DNA from: Vanilla planifolia
Taxonomy: Eukaryota > Streptophyta > Magnoliopsida > Asparagales > Orchidaceae
Reading direction: 5' to 3'
Assembly: GCA_023846275.1 (NCBI GenBank)
Contig: CM043871.1
Coordinates: forward strand, 35,370,578-35,434,577
DNA: 64,000 bases
The translations under genes were made by a program, and so were the position numbers. Below the pieces are notes generated by a model, which worked only from the letters and a program-made list of their open reading frames with translations, was not told the DNA's origin and made no database searches. Shown here piece by piece: positions 39,201-49,400 of this stretch. Position 1 is the first letter of the stretch. Every line of letters starts with the position of its first letter.

Positions 39201-42116
39201 TAAGTTCCTCTCACTCGTCCTCACCCTTTCTCTCTCTCTCATTTTATTCTTTATTATGCCCTCTTCTTGCTCAATGCAAGATATTAGGATTTCCTTGTTC
39301 TCAAAAATCTTCTATCTCCTAGATGCTTGAGAGAATTTCAAATTCAAAGTTGTTTCAATTGTTAGGATTGTTTTGGATAGAAATCCAAGATTTTGTAATA
39401 AAAACAAAAAAAAATTATGGATAATTTTTTAATAGGACAAACATATTAATATAAATACAACAAAATTAAGGAAATTCAAATTGTTAATGGCTGCTAAGAT
39501 AACCAAATGGACTCCCTTAAAATTACTTGCAATATATGTTTTCATTTGTTAAGAGGCCAAATGAGCCCTAAGGTAAATACAATTGTTTTAGTAGTGCAAT
39601 TGTTTGTTATGCAGTTTAGCCAACCAAATGAGTCACCTTTTAATCTTCATTATTTTGGCATTGTATGGCCAAATAAAGAGGTTTTATTTTTCTTATACTT
39701 AACCAAGTTCCAAAGCTCACATTTAGAGTATTCATGACCATTCCATAGAGTATAAGATGCAATGAAGGAGTTTGTTCATTCTATTGATGATCTTGTATGC
39801 TTGGAAGGATGGTCATAATCTTCTCGAAACCATTGCCAATGCTATTGCTAGCATTTTTAGTAGAGGATGATGGATTTTTGCGTCTTTGAAGATTTAGCTA
39901 ATATAGTAGATGGGTATTTGTACACATTCCTATGCTTGAATGAGAATGGAGCTAATTTCTACTTTGTTGTTTGTAAAGTAGTGCTTTCATACTCTTCTCA
40001 TCTACAATGTAAATTATTGTGGAAAGTTGAACTCATTCTAACATCATAAGTTAAAGATTCATTTACTTTTCACCATTATTTTTTAGCTCATGGATTTATT
40101 CTTCATGTATAGAATTTGCCTTCTTAAGGGTTATTTGTGCACATAACATGTTTTTTTTTTTTTGAGATTTATATATTTTTTAGTATGCTTGTCATGTTCT
40201 TCAACTAGTTCACTAAAAAGTCCAATAATTCATAATAAGAGAAGTTTTACGAGAACTTACATCGTCGTTGGAGTAATATTCACTTTGAGTATCTATAGCC
40301 GTGCTAAATGATTTTAGAGTTCTATTTAATATAGATTTTTGTGCCAATTTTTATTTACTTAAGGTCAAGTTGGACGAATGCATTATTAGAAACGTTATGA
40401 GTAAACTCATGTTTTTCCATTGATAAAGTTTATGATATAAAGTATTTGCAAATATGAATATTTTTCTTTAGCTTGAAGTTTGTGTTTGCATCTTACCGAT
40501 ATTTAAGGTTGACTATATATTTAGCTTTTAAGACTTTTTGGAGTAATCTAGGCATTTAGATCTTGTTACCTAATTTATTTATTTAGTTTTGGATCATTTT
40601 TATGCAATGCCTTAGATGAAGGACAACTTTTGATCAAACCAAAGTAAACGATAATTTAGCTTTCACAGAAGTCCTTAGTTATGTTGGTGATATCTTGATC
40701 ATAGACTCATGCTATTCTTGGAGTTCCTCATTGATCTTCCACATCTTGTAACTAATTTGATAATTTTGACATGCGATATTTGCTTCAGTTTATTTTGACT
40801 CTATGGGATGACGTTCATCATTTCTATCTATCTAGATAACTACATGAAAAACACATACAATAGACCATAAGATTATCAAAATAAGCTACTTAAATAATTT
40901 GTTATCTTCGAGATTATATTTGGCCTTTTGGGGTTATGGGATCAACAATTAGAAGTTGGTGAACAATTGAGTTGGCCAATGGTCATAGCCTAATAAAACA
41001 AATGTTAATAAGATTCTCTTTTACCTAATAAGATAAAAGACTTGGGTCTATGAGACTATTTGCTTCATCTACTTTTGCATGCATGAAGGTCACATCATTA
41101 TAGAGTCATATATTTCAAAATAAGTTGATCACATCACATATCATAGTAAAGCATTTCTTTCTTTAAGATAACATCATATAACGACTTTCTTGCATGTATT
41201 TATTGATCATCAAATTGTGTTGATTAATTAAATCATAACTATGAATGTAAGTTATCACAACTCTCACATAAGTGTAGCTCACAATCTTTAATTATTAATT
41301 TTTGCAATAAATACTTTATTAAGGAACCCAAGTATCTTGATGTCTTTTGTAAGTTTGAGATAATACATGTTATTTTTCTAATATAGAATAGCATTTGAGT
41401 TAAGTAAAAAAATATCAATAGTTTTAGATAATATTGATATTTAGATATATTGGTATTAACAGTTAACTTGAATTCCTTCTATTACTTGTAGACCATTCAA
41501 CGAGGTGAAATGGTAAATGAACTTGCAGAAAAGGCGAGCGATTTGCATTCACAGGTAATGTCTCTTGACCACAACAACCACCATCATCAAGTATTTTAAC
41601 AATTATTATACCATTGACGACAGGCTTAACGGTTGGTTTGACATAAGTATCATGTTGTTTGTTGTTAAGTCATTTTGTTTGGTTAATATGTTATCAATAA
41701 GTACTTAATTAATGATTGATAGTGTGAAACAATTAAGGTAGTCTATGACTTTCAGATAAAGAGTAAGATGAAATTTTTCAATAGTATTTTGGAAATACAA
41801 AAATATCTTTTGCTCTCATATGTTATGACTTATAGTTGAAAAAGTGTGCTTAAGAATATGATCAAATGTGTTTCGAAACACATTTTTATAAAAATTAAAT
41901 TTGAAAATGATATAACAAACAAAGTCAATATCTCAGGCCCAAGATTTCAAAAAACAAGGAACAAGGGTTCGCAAAAAGATGTGGCTACATAACATGAAAG
42001 TCAAGTTGGTGATCCTTGGAGTTCTTTTACTTCTTGTTCTCATTGTTTGGATTTCTATTTGCCAAGGATTCAGTTGTACCAAGGAGGAAGAAGATAATGC
42101 AAATATACAACCCTAG
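30288..42116 (+). CDS. VAMP724: VAMP72-family longin R-SNARE (VAMP724-like)
   Basis: Membrane-fusion R-SNARE of the secretory/endosomal pathway, anchored by its C-terminus on vesicles. Five exons join in phase to 236 residues: 30288-30492, 38408-38549, 38642-38762, 41492-41554 and 41937-42116, all GT-AG. The N-terminal longin domain (about 10-120) begins [19 protein letters not shown] and continues with [24 protein letters not shown] and [20 protein letters not shown]. The SNARE motif (about 138-197) starts [19 protein letters not shown], with the zero-layer arginine at residue 160 in TIQRGE. The single membrane anchor (about 199-222) is [19 protein letters not shown], followed by a short acidic tail. 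Length and order are normal for VAMP72 proteins, and the acidic longin insert of VAMP727 is absent. The EKASDL segment replaces the usual DKTENL. Paralogue assignment is tentative. Intron 1 is 7.9 kb and carries a retroelement fossil. Confidence 0.93.
30493..32219. other. First part of VAMP intron 1
   Basis: Intron sequence without a recognised gene. A TGTTACGCCTTACCACAC stretch at about 31309 looks like the start of an LTR, but its partner end was not found. Confidence 0.45.
32220..37290 (-). mobile_element. Ty3/Gypsy retrotransposon fossil in VAMP intron 1
   Basis: Two related terminal blocks flank a short core: a left one of about 32220-35060 that has been enlarged by later insertions, and a right one of about 36290-37290. 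They share ATCATATTAATTTCATT-like, TAATGAGATGT, GTCATAATAACA, GTATTATGATA and TTCAACATAACTCAAATCCC words in the same order. Between them the minus strand reads as Gypsy integrase ([13 protein letters not shown], then an L-D-R-N-L-K-F-like core and an ENWEK/PYEALYGRK-like end, about 36.25-35.65 kb) and the post-integrase tail (about 35.6-35.2 kb). Chromovirus type is possible. It is heavily broken, with only part of pol recognisable, and old by LTR divergence. Confidence 0.72.
32635..33600. repeat. Insertion inside the left Gypsy LTR, with C-rich minisatellite
   Basis: This roughly 1-kb block interrupts the LTR similarity seen on both sides, so it entered later. Its first part has a TATA-like GGCTATAAGAAGATCCCC followed by a C-rich tract, as in an LTR promoter/leader on the plus strand. 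Its second part (about 33118-33545) is a degenerate pyrimidine-rich tandem array on the theme TGCCCGAGTCCTTTTGCTGC. Frames across it are not credible genes. Confidence 0.5.
37291..38407. other. Last part of VAMP intron 1
   Basis: No gene seen. The intron ends at TTGTTGCAG/TC just before exon 2. Confidence 0.6.
38763..41491. other. VAMP intron 3 (2.7 kb)
   Basis: AT-rich intron between exons 3 and 4. Short frames near 39.5-40.0 kb show no domain. No repeat pair was recognised. Confidence 0.6.
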
Positions 42117-43020
42117 TTCAAAGAATATGTCATGTTTTATGATTTACTAATTGTGTTTTGTGGATTGTATTTTTTAAAGAGAAACATTAAATTTTATGTT
42201 CTTGCTATTGTACATTCAAGTTTGAGCCAATCTTTGATTATGAAAATTTGAGGGTTTTTGGGGTATTTTTTAATTGATTGTTTTATGTTGATATTATGTT
42301 TTTGTTTCGCATCAATATCTTAAAGTCAAAATTTTGTATATAGTTATAATTGTTTGTTTTCTTTTATTCTACCTTTTAGACATCATCTAATCAACACTTG
42401 TTGTGTTCTTTGGTTTTAGGCATTATAAGGTTATTGTTTGTGTGGCTCGTACTTGAATTGTATCATTTTGTGGGTTATAAGTGTCGATCACTTGGGTTTT
42501 ATGGAATATATTTAACCTTAATCTATATCATACAAGGTTGATAATCAAGTTTGTGAAAATTTAAATCTTATTTGTTTTTAAAAAAGTAAATATATTGTTT
42601 TAGAAAATATATATTCCAATGTAATGAAAATTGAAATAATAACATTGTAATTTATTTGTAAAAAATAATTGAAATTTATTTATATAAAAATTAAATTATT
42701 TGTACAAGAAATATATAGGCCATCATAATGAAATGTCAAAAAGAAAAATCATGTAATACTTATTATCAATTAAGTTTAGATTATAACATAATAAGATATT
42801 TAAGTGATCCTCTCATACGATCACCCACTAATAGAATTCTTAGGATAATGATTAATAACTAAGCTGTGGAATTGCAAATTAAAAAACAACATCAAAGTCA
42901 ATAAAGCATGTGATTTAAATTTAATACGATAAATATATTTAAATAAATAATATGACATATAATTATATTTTTATTATTTGTAAATTCTTAAATTTGGAAC
43001 TTAAATGGAGTGGAAAATTG
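42117..43020. other. VAMP 3' region and VAMP-CSLD spacer
   Basis: The first part is presumably the VAMP 3' UTR; the remainder is AT-rich spacer. Only about 1.15 kb separates the VAMP stop from the CSLD start codon. Confidence 0.6.
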
Positions 43021-43029
43021 TCCATCTAC

Positions 43030-43159
43030 AACGGTTCTTTGTCTTGGTAGTGTCCTCCCAATATTGAACGGCACAATGAAGTAGCCGTTATAACTTCCCT
43101 TCGACCGTTGGCGTTTTAAAGTCACCTCTTCTTCTCCTGTCCCAAAAAGCTTCCAACGG
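43030..43159 (+). promoter_or_regulatory. Cluster of five MSA-type (AACGG) mitotic elements
   Basis: Five AACGG cores lie in 130 bases just before the CSLD gene: plus strand at 43030-43034, 43067-43071 and 43155-43159; minus strand at 43085-43089 and 43105-43109. The last two fit the extended consensus well: TTCCAACGGC at 43151-43160 and GCCAACGGTC on the minus strand. Such elements bind three-repeat MYB (MYB3R) factors and drive G2/M transcription in plants. The most downstream one may lie in the 5' UTR. Confidence 0.7.
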
Positions 43160-43270
43160 CATTCAAAGAACGCATAAGTGCTTCTGTATCTCTCCCTTCC
43201 CTCTTCTGCCCCATCTACTCTACCAAGTCGTCAACCCGCTCTCTGCTCGCCTTCCGATAAACTCCAATAC

Positions 43271-46200
43271 ATGGCTCAAAAGGCTTCTTCGCCGGAGTCT
43301 CCGGTTACCATAACCATCTCCTCCTGCGGCAAAGGAGGTGGAGGAGGTGGATTTACCCACCGCCGGAGTATGGGGCAAACCAACCCCAACTCGCCAATGT
43401 CCACCAGGTTCTCAAGCGGAGGTGGAAGAAGATACAGCAGCGCCGAAGAGGCGACCGACGCCGACTTCGTTCGTTACACGGTACAAATTCCCTCCACTCC
43501 CGACCGCAACCTGGCTTCCTCGACCAACGAATCCGTCTCCCGTCCAGAAAAAAGCTTCATTTCCGGCACAATCTTCACCGGCGGCTTCAACTCCGTCACT
43601 CGTGGCCACGTCATGCACTGCTCCTCCGAAAGCCGGCCGGCATCGAACCTCTGCCGGATGAACGGCTGCGATGGCCTGCCTTTCGTTACGAAATCAAAGA
43701 AACTCCCTTGCGAATGCGAGTTCTCGATCTGTAAGGAGTGTTACTTGGACTGCCTCAGAAATGGCGGTAAGTGCCCCGGCTGTAAAGAACCCTACGGCGT
43801 GAATGGCGATGAGGGCTCGGAGTCTGAAGCAGAGGAGAAAGCTCTTCCCTTGACCTCGGTGGCGGGGTTAGGGTTTTGCGGGAGACTGTCGATGATGAAA
43901 TCGGTGAAAGGCCCGGCGGATTTTGACCACTGCCGCTGGCTCTTCCAGACCCGGGGGACCTACGGATATGGGAATGCCGTTTGGCCGAAGGATGGAAATG
44001 GAGATGCCGTCGGCGGTGGCCAAGGTGGGATTTTGGGTTTTGAGGAGCCACCCGACTTCAACGGCAAGTGTCGGAGGCCTTTGACACGAAAGATTGGTGT
44101 TTCTCAGGCCATCATCAGCCCTTACAGGTACACCTCTTCTCTAAAAATCTTTGCTTTACAGCATATAATATCTTCTATTCGATCTCAGGTTGCTGATTGC
44201 CATCCGCGTCGTTGCTTTGGGCTTCTTCCTCGCATGGCGGATTCGCCATCCAAACCATGATGCAATCTGGCTGTGGACCATGTCCATCACCTGCGAGGTT
44301 TGGTTCACCTTCTCCTGGCTGCTCGACCAGCTCCCCAAGCTCTGCCCTGTCAACCGGGCGGCTGACCTCTCCGTGCTCAAAGAGAGATTCGAATCTCCAA
44401 GCCTCCGGAACCCCAAAGGAAGGTCCGATCTCCCAGGCATCGATGTCTTCGTGTCCACCGCAGACCCGGAAAAGGAGCCACCTTTGGTCACTGCAAACAC
44501 CATCCTTTCCATCCTCGCCGTCGACTACCCCGTCGAAAAGCTCTCCTGCTACCTCTCCGACGACGGAGGCTCCCTCCTCACGTTCGAAGTTCTCGCGGAA
44601 ACCGCTAGCTTTGCCAAGGTCTGGGTACCCTTCTGCAGAAAACACGAGATCGAGCCCAGAAACCCAGATGCCTACTTCGGCCTGAAGAGGGATTTCCTCA
44701 AGAACAAGACGAGGTTGGATTTCGTCAGGGAGAGGAGGAGAGTTAAACGAGAGTACGATGAGTTCAAGGTTAGGATAAACTCTCTTCCAGATTCCATACG
44801 GAGGAGATGCGATGCCTACAACGCACACGAGGAGCTCCGATCGAAGCGGCAGCAAGGAGAGATCGGAATAACCCAGTCGGAGGAGGTTAAGGTTCCGAAA
44901 GCAACTTGGATGAGCGACGGATCCCACTGGCCGGGAACCTGGTCGTCGGCCGAACCCGGGCACTCGAGAGGAGACCACGCCGGAATCATTCAGGTCTATT
45001 CTTCTGCTCCAATGCGCTTTCTTTCTTCTTTGTCAATGATAAAAGCCTCAACTTCTCCTGTTTCCGGCAGGTGATGCTTGCTCCGCCCAACTCCGAACCG
45101 GTGATGGGAGAAGAAGCAAGCGAAGCACACCTCATTGACATGACGACGATCGACATCCGGCTTCCATTGCTGGTCTACGTCTCGAGGGAGAAGAGACCAG
45201 GGTATGATCATAACAAGAAGGCGGGGGCCATGAATGCTCTGGTTCGCAGCAGTGCGATCATGTCCAACGGTCCGTTCATCCTCAACCTTGACTGTGATCA
45301 CTACATCTACAACTCCCTCGCCCTGAGAGAGGGCATCTGCTTCATGCTCGACCGCGGTGGCGATCGGGTTTGCTTCGTCCAGTTCCCGCAGAGGTTCGAA
45401 GGGATCGACCCGAACGACCGGTACGCAAACCACAACCTCGTCTTCTTCGACGTCACCATGAGAGCCATGGATGGGCTGCAGGGCCCGATGTATGTCGGCA
45501 CCGGGTGCGTTTTCCGTCGAACCGCTCTGTATGGCTTTAACCCTCCCCGAGCCACCGAGCACCGTGGTTTCCTCGGGAGAAGGAAGATCAAATTGGGGAA
45601 GAAGAAGACCGACCAAGTTACCGGAGAAGACGACGAGGAGGAGTCCAGCTCCTCTCTCCTGCCCAAGAGATTTGGTAATTCGACACTGTTGGCCGCTTCA
45701 ATTCCGGTAGCGGAGTATCAGGGCAGGCTGCTGCAAGATGTACCGGGAGTGGTCCATGGCAGGCCGGCGGGTTCGCTCGCCGTACCCCGAGAGCCGCTCG
45801 ACGCCTCCACGGTGGCGGAGGCCATCTCAGTGATTTCCTGCTTCTACGAAGACAAAACAGAGTGGGGTAAACGAGTAGGATGGATATACGGCTCCGTAAC
45901 AGAGGACGTCGTCACCGGCTACAGAATGCATAACAGGGGATGGAGATCCGTCTACTGCGTTACCCAAAGAGACGCATTCAGAGGAACGGCACCCATAAAT
46001 CTTACCGACAGGCTCCACCAGGTGCTCCGGTGGGCCACCGGCTCCGTCGAGATCTTCTTCTCGAAGAACAACGCTCTGTTCGCCTCCCGGAAGATGAAGC
46101 TTCTCCAAAGAGTCGCCTACTTCAACGCAGGGATGTACCCCTTCACATCAATCTTCCTCCTTTTATACTGCGTCTTGCCGGCAATGTCCCTCTTCTCCGG

Positions 46201-46786
46201 CGAGTTCATCGTCCAATCCATGGACGTCGCTTTCCTCATATTCCTCTTGGTGATAACCATCACATTCTGCTTGCTCGCCCTGTTGGAGATAAAATGGTCA
46301 GGGATTTCACTCCACGAATGGTGGCGAAACGAGCAGTTTTGGCTCATTGGAGGAACTAGCGCTCACCCATCTGCCGTTCTTCAGGGACTACTAAAGATAG
46401 TCGCCGGAGTGGACATCTCCTTCACCCTAACCTCGAAGCCGGCGGCCGACGAAGGCGACGAGTACGCGGAGCTTTATGTGGTGAAATGGAGCTTTTTGAT
46501 GGTGCCGCCGATGACCATCATGATGATTAATGTGATCGCGGTGGCTGTGGGATTCGCGAAGACGATCTATAGTGAGTTCCCACAGTGGAGCAAGCTGATC
46601 GGGGGGAGCTTCTTCAGCTTTTGGGTGTTGTGTCATCTCTATCCGTTTGCCAAGGGGTTGATGGGGAGGAAGGGGAAAGTGCCGACCGTTGTGTTTGTGT
46701 GGTCGGGATTGGTTTCCATCGTTGTGTCGCTGCTGTGGGTTTATGTGAGCCCTCCGATGGGGAAGAAGGAGTATATGAACTTTTAG
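43271..46786 (+). CDS. CSLD5: Cellulose synthase-like D, CSLD5 type
   Basis: Membrane glycosyltransferase (GT2) of the Golgi, plasma membrane and cell plate that polymerises a beta-glucan/mannan-type wall polysaccharide. Three exons, 43271-44127, 44189-44993 and 45071-46786, join in phase to 1125 residues, normal for CSLD. Domains in order: SPVTITIS N-terminus, [18 protein letters not shown], cysteine-rich RING-like finger (C128 to C171), two membrane helices (about 287-335), SDDGG (D410/D411), plant-conserved region, DCD (628-630), TED (831-833), QVLRW (871-875), then six C-terminal helices. Catalytic D,D,D,QxxRW are all present. The [12 protein letters not shown] and [15 protein letters not shown] wording and the short N-terminus match CSLD5 better than CSLD2/3. 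ATG 43271 was chosen because it gives the family N-terminus; the open frame above it starts only with GTG. Exons are GC-rich against AT-rich flanks. MSA elements upstream suggest G2/M expression. Confidence 0.95.
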
Positions 46787-48500
46787 ACCTTGCATGTTTT
46801 ATGTTATGAAATACGTTTGCGTATTTTGCCTTATTTTTGTTAAAATTTAATTAAATATTTGATTTGATCATATATTGAAATATAATAAATGATATTAAAA
46901 AAAAATTTTAAGTAAAAAACTATCATATTATTCTTTAACAATATATTTGTTAAATATATTTTTAATAACATTGATCAAAGCATGATTTTTAAATATAATT
47001 AGAAGTTCATTTTATTATTTTTTTCAAGTAAAAAACTATCTTATTATTGCATAATATTTATATTTTTATTAAAAATTTATTAACAATATATTTGGTGAAT
47101 CCAATTTTCAATAATATTTTAAATTTTATTAATAATAATTGTATTTTATTTTTTAAAATTAAAAAAATAATAAAATAGCTTATTTTGTTGTCCATTCTTC
47201 TAAGGCTTAGTTTTCTTTTTATCACTAAATATCAATTATAATATATCATGAATTAAAAAAACTAGATTAAATATACATTAAATTAAAATTGTTAAAAATA
47301 AAATAAATGTGTAAAAAATGAAAAATAATAATTCTATCTTAATTGATATAAAAAAATATGTTAAAATAATGAATCATTAGATTCTTCTCAATGAATCTGA
47401 TTGCAATATAATCTATAAAACTTGATATTAACACTATTAATAACATCAGATAAAACATCAACATTAAATCATCTAACAATCAAATGCTCTTTAACTATAG
47501 TACAAGCATTCATTACAAAAATCATCAAATCTAGAGATTTGGTTGAATATTATCTTGTATGCACCAATTACTCATAGTTCTAAATCTTAATGTCTTTGGA
47601 TAAAAATATGGTGGTTATAAATTTTAATTTAAAAGTTAAATTAAATACTTTTATATGACATCGAATCATAATTACTAAAAATTAATCCAAATTTAGAGAA
47701 AATGATCTTATTACTTTACATGTTAGGAAATGCATTGGCAAAAAATGTCCATGAAAGTTTCTTTTCTATAGCTTGAATGGAATATGATTGAAAAGATTCA
47801 ATATTAACATTAATATTTGTATTAAATTGAACATTAACTAGGCCAATATTTTTGTATAGACAAAATAGCACTAACCAACATAATGACTATACCATGAGAA
47901 CTTATCGAAATTAAATATCTAGCAATCAAATATAGTTTATATTTAATAATAACAATCATTATGATCTCATAAGCATCTTCTATACATATTTCTAAGAATC
48001 TCACAGTGTAGTCGATTTAATCATTCAATACTAACAATGTGGTTAGTATTAATCACCTTGAATATATGGTCAGTCACATACAATAATAGAAATAAACAAT
48101 AAATTAGAATGTACTTAAGTAAAAATATTGTTTAGAATTTTTAAAACATCTTTGTTCAATTAATTAGGTTTTAACCACCATTACCAATATTCAAGAAAAA
48201 AATATTTAAAAAACTTAAACCTAAATATTAGTTTGGTTATTTTCATTTATTAAAATAAACAATAACATAAAAACTTTATCTTATTTTTTCAAAAGTCAAA
48301 TCTATTTTGTTATTACATAATACTAATGTTTAAAACATATCCTAAACTCATAAATTTTATCACACAAGTACAATGCTTCATCTCTTATTCTTGTCGTCAT
48401 CAAAGGCACATATCTTCTCACCACAATTTGCAGTATGACAAGGACTTTAAGATCAAGAACAAATGATATCTAACCATCTCATAGTTCATACTCCTTTTCA
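46787..48500. other. AT-rich intergenic DNA between CSLD and glutaredoxin genes
   Basis: CSLD 3' UTR at the left, then very AT-rich DNA with small direct repeats (for example CAAGTAAAAAACTATC-like words near 46.9 and 47.0 kb). No gene seen. Confidence 0.6.
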
Positions 48501-48940
48501 TTACTCTTATCCATATTATTCCTTGAAAAAACTTATTACCCAAAACTCAAAACCCTCATCCTAGACCACGTTAAGTCTAATTCATTGCAAAACTTGCATC
48601 CACTCTCCTCAAGGCCTTTCTAATCTCCCCAAGCTTAAGATGAGGTATCCATTGTTTCGTGGTTGTAGTTTATCCTTTATTAGATCCCCTAAAGTACAAG
48701 CAAAATCCTATATTTTTTGTTACTTTTATCTATATTATCCCTCAAAAAAACTTGTTTCCTAAAACTCAAAACCCTCACCCTAGACAATCTTGGGCCTAAT
48801 TCATTGCAAAACTCATGTTCCCTCTCCATTAAGCCTTTCTAAACTCCCTAAGCATAACACAATGCATCTATTGTTGTCTTGTGGTCACGATTTTTACTCT
48901 ATGAGGTTCGCTAAAGCAAAAGCAAAACAAATTTGAAAAG
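48501..48940. repeat. Diverged tandem duplication, unit about 220 bp
   Basis: Copies at about 48501-48719 and 48720-48940 share CAAAACTCAAAACCCTCA, CCTAGAC, CTAATTCATTGCAAAACT and GCCTTTCTAA in order. Confidence 0.85.
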
Positions 48941-49061
48941 ATGCAAAAATGCTAAGGTGCAACTCTCTCTAGAAAAAAAACATCTTATATAAGAACATTA
49001 CATAAGAACACTCATTTCAAATAAAAGAAGCACTTCATGCACGTAATTTGTAGGAACTAAT

Positions 49062-49373
49062 CTACAGCCAGAGTGCCCCTGCTTCCCTGAGCAGCTGCAC
49101 GAGATCTCCCCTAAGGTGAAGGGCCATGACCCGGTCGGTCGAGCCGATGATCCTCCCTCCGATGAACACCGCCGGCACCGGGGAGCTGCCATCCATTAGC
49201 TTGGCCAAAGCCCTCTCCATCTCCCTCCCTTTCGGGTCCTCGTCGAGCTCATGCACGTCGGCGTTCACTCCCAGTTCGGAGAACAGCCTCTTGACGGTGT
49301 AACTCATGCAACATGTGCTGTAGCTGAAGATCACCACCGGGTTTCTGGACGCCAGCCTGTTCACGGTCTCCAT
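49062..49373 (-). CDS. CC-type (ROXY/GRXS class) glutaredoxin
   Basis: Land-plant-specific class III glutaredoxin, nuclear/cytosolic, that works with TGA bZIP transcription factors in development, nitrate or stress signalling. Single exon, 103 residues, the usual size. A beta strand VVIFSYST leads to the active site CCMS (residues 21-24). The glutathione-binding features follow: PVPAVFIGG with its cis-proline, then GSTDRVMALH. The C-terminus LVQLLREAGALWL carries both the LxxLL-type motif and the terminal ALWL tail known to be needed for TGA binding and repression through TOPLESS. The CCMS rather than CCMC site points to the GRXS1-8-like branch by family knowledge. GC-rich coding DNA in AT-rich flanks. 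A TATA box lies 68 bases upstream. Confidence 0.93.
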   Translation of the reverse strand: METVNRLASRNPVVIFSYSTCCMSYTVKRLFSELGVNADVHELDEDPKGREMERALAKLMDGSSPVPAVFIGGRIIGSTDRVMALHLRGDLVQLLREAGALWL

Positions 49374-49400
49374 GGAAGGAAGAAGAAGAGGAGGGTCTTG

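Noticed and set aside
43178-43270. CSLD start extended 31 codons upstream
   Set aside because: The upstream frame begins with GTG, not ATG, and lacks family resemblance; ATG 43271 gives the expected N-terminus.
44994-45070. Open reading through CSLD intron 2
   Set aside because: The 77 bases have GT-AG borders and break a highly conserved segment (GDHAGIIQ then [10 protein letters not shown]). Open frame here is chance.
44175-46795. Long minus-strand frames under the CSLD gene (up to 267 codons)
   Set aside because: Shadow frames of GC-rich coding DNA with no domain of their own.
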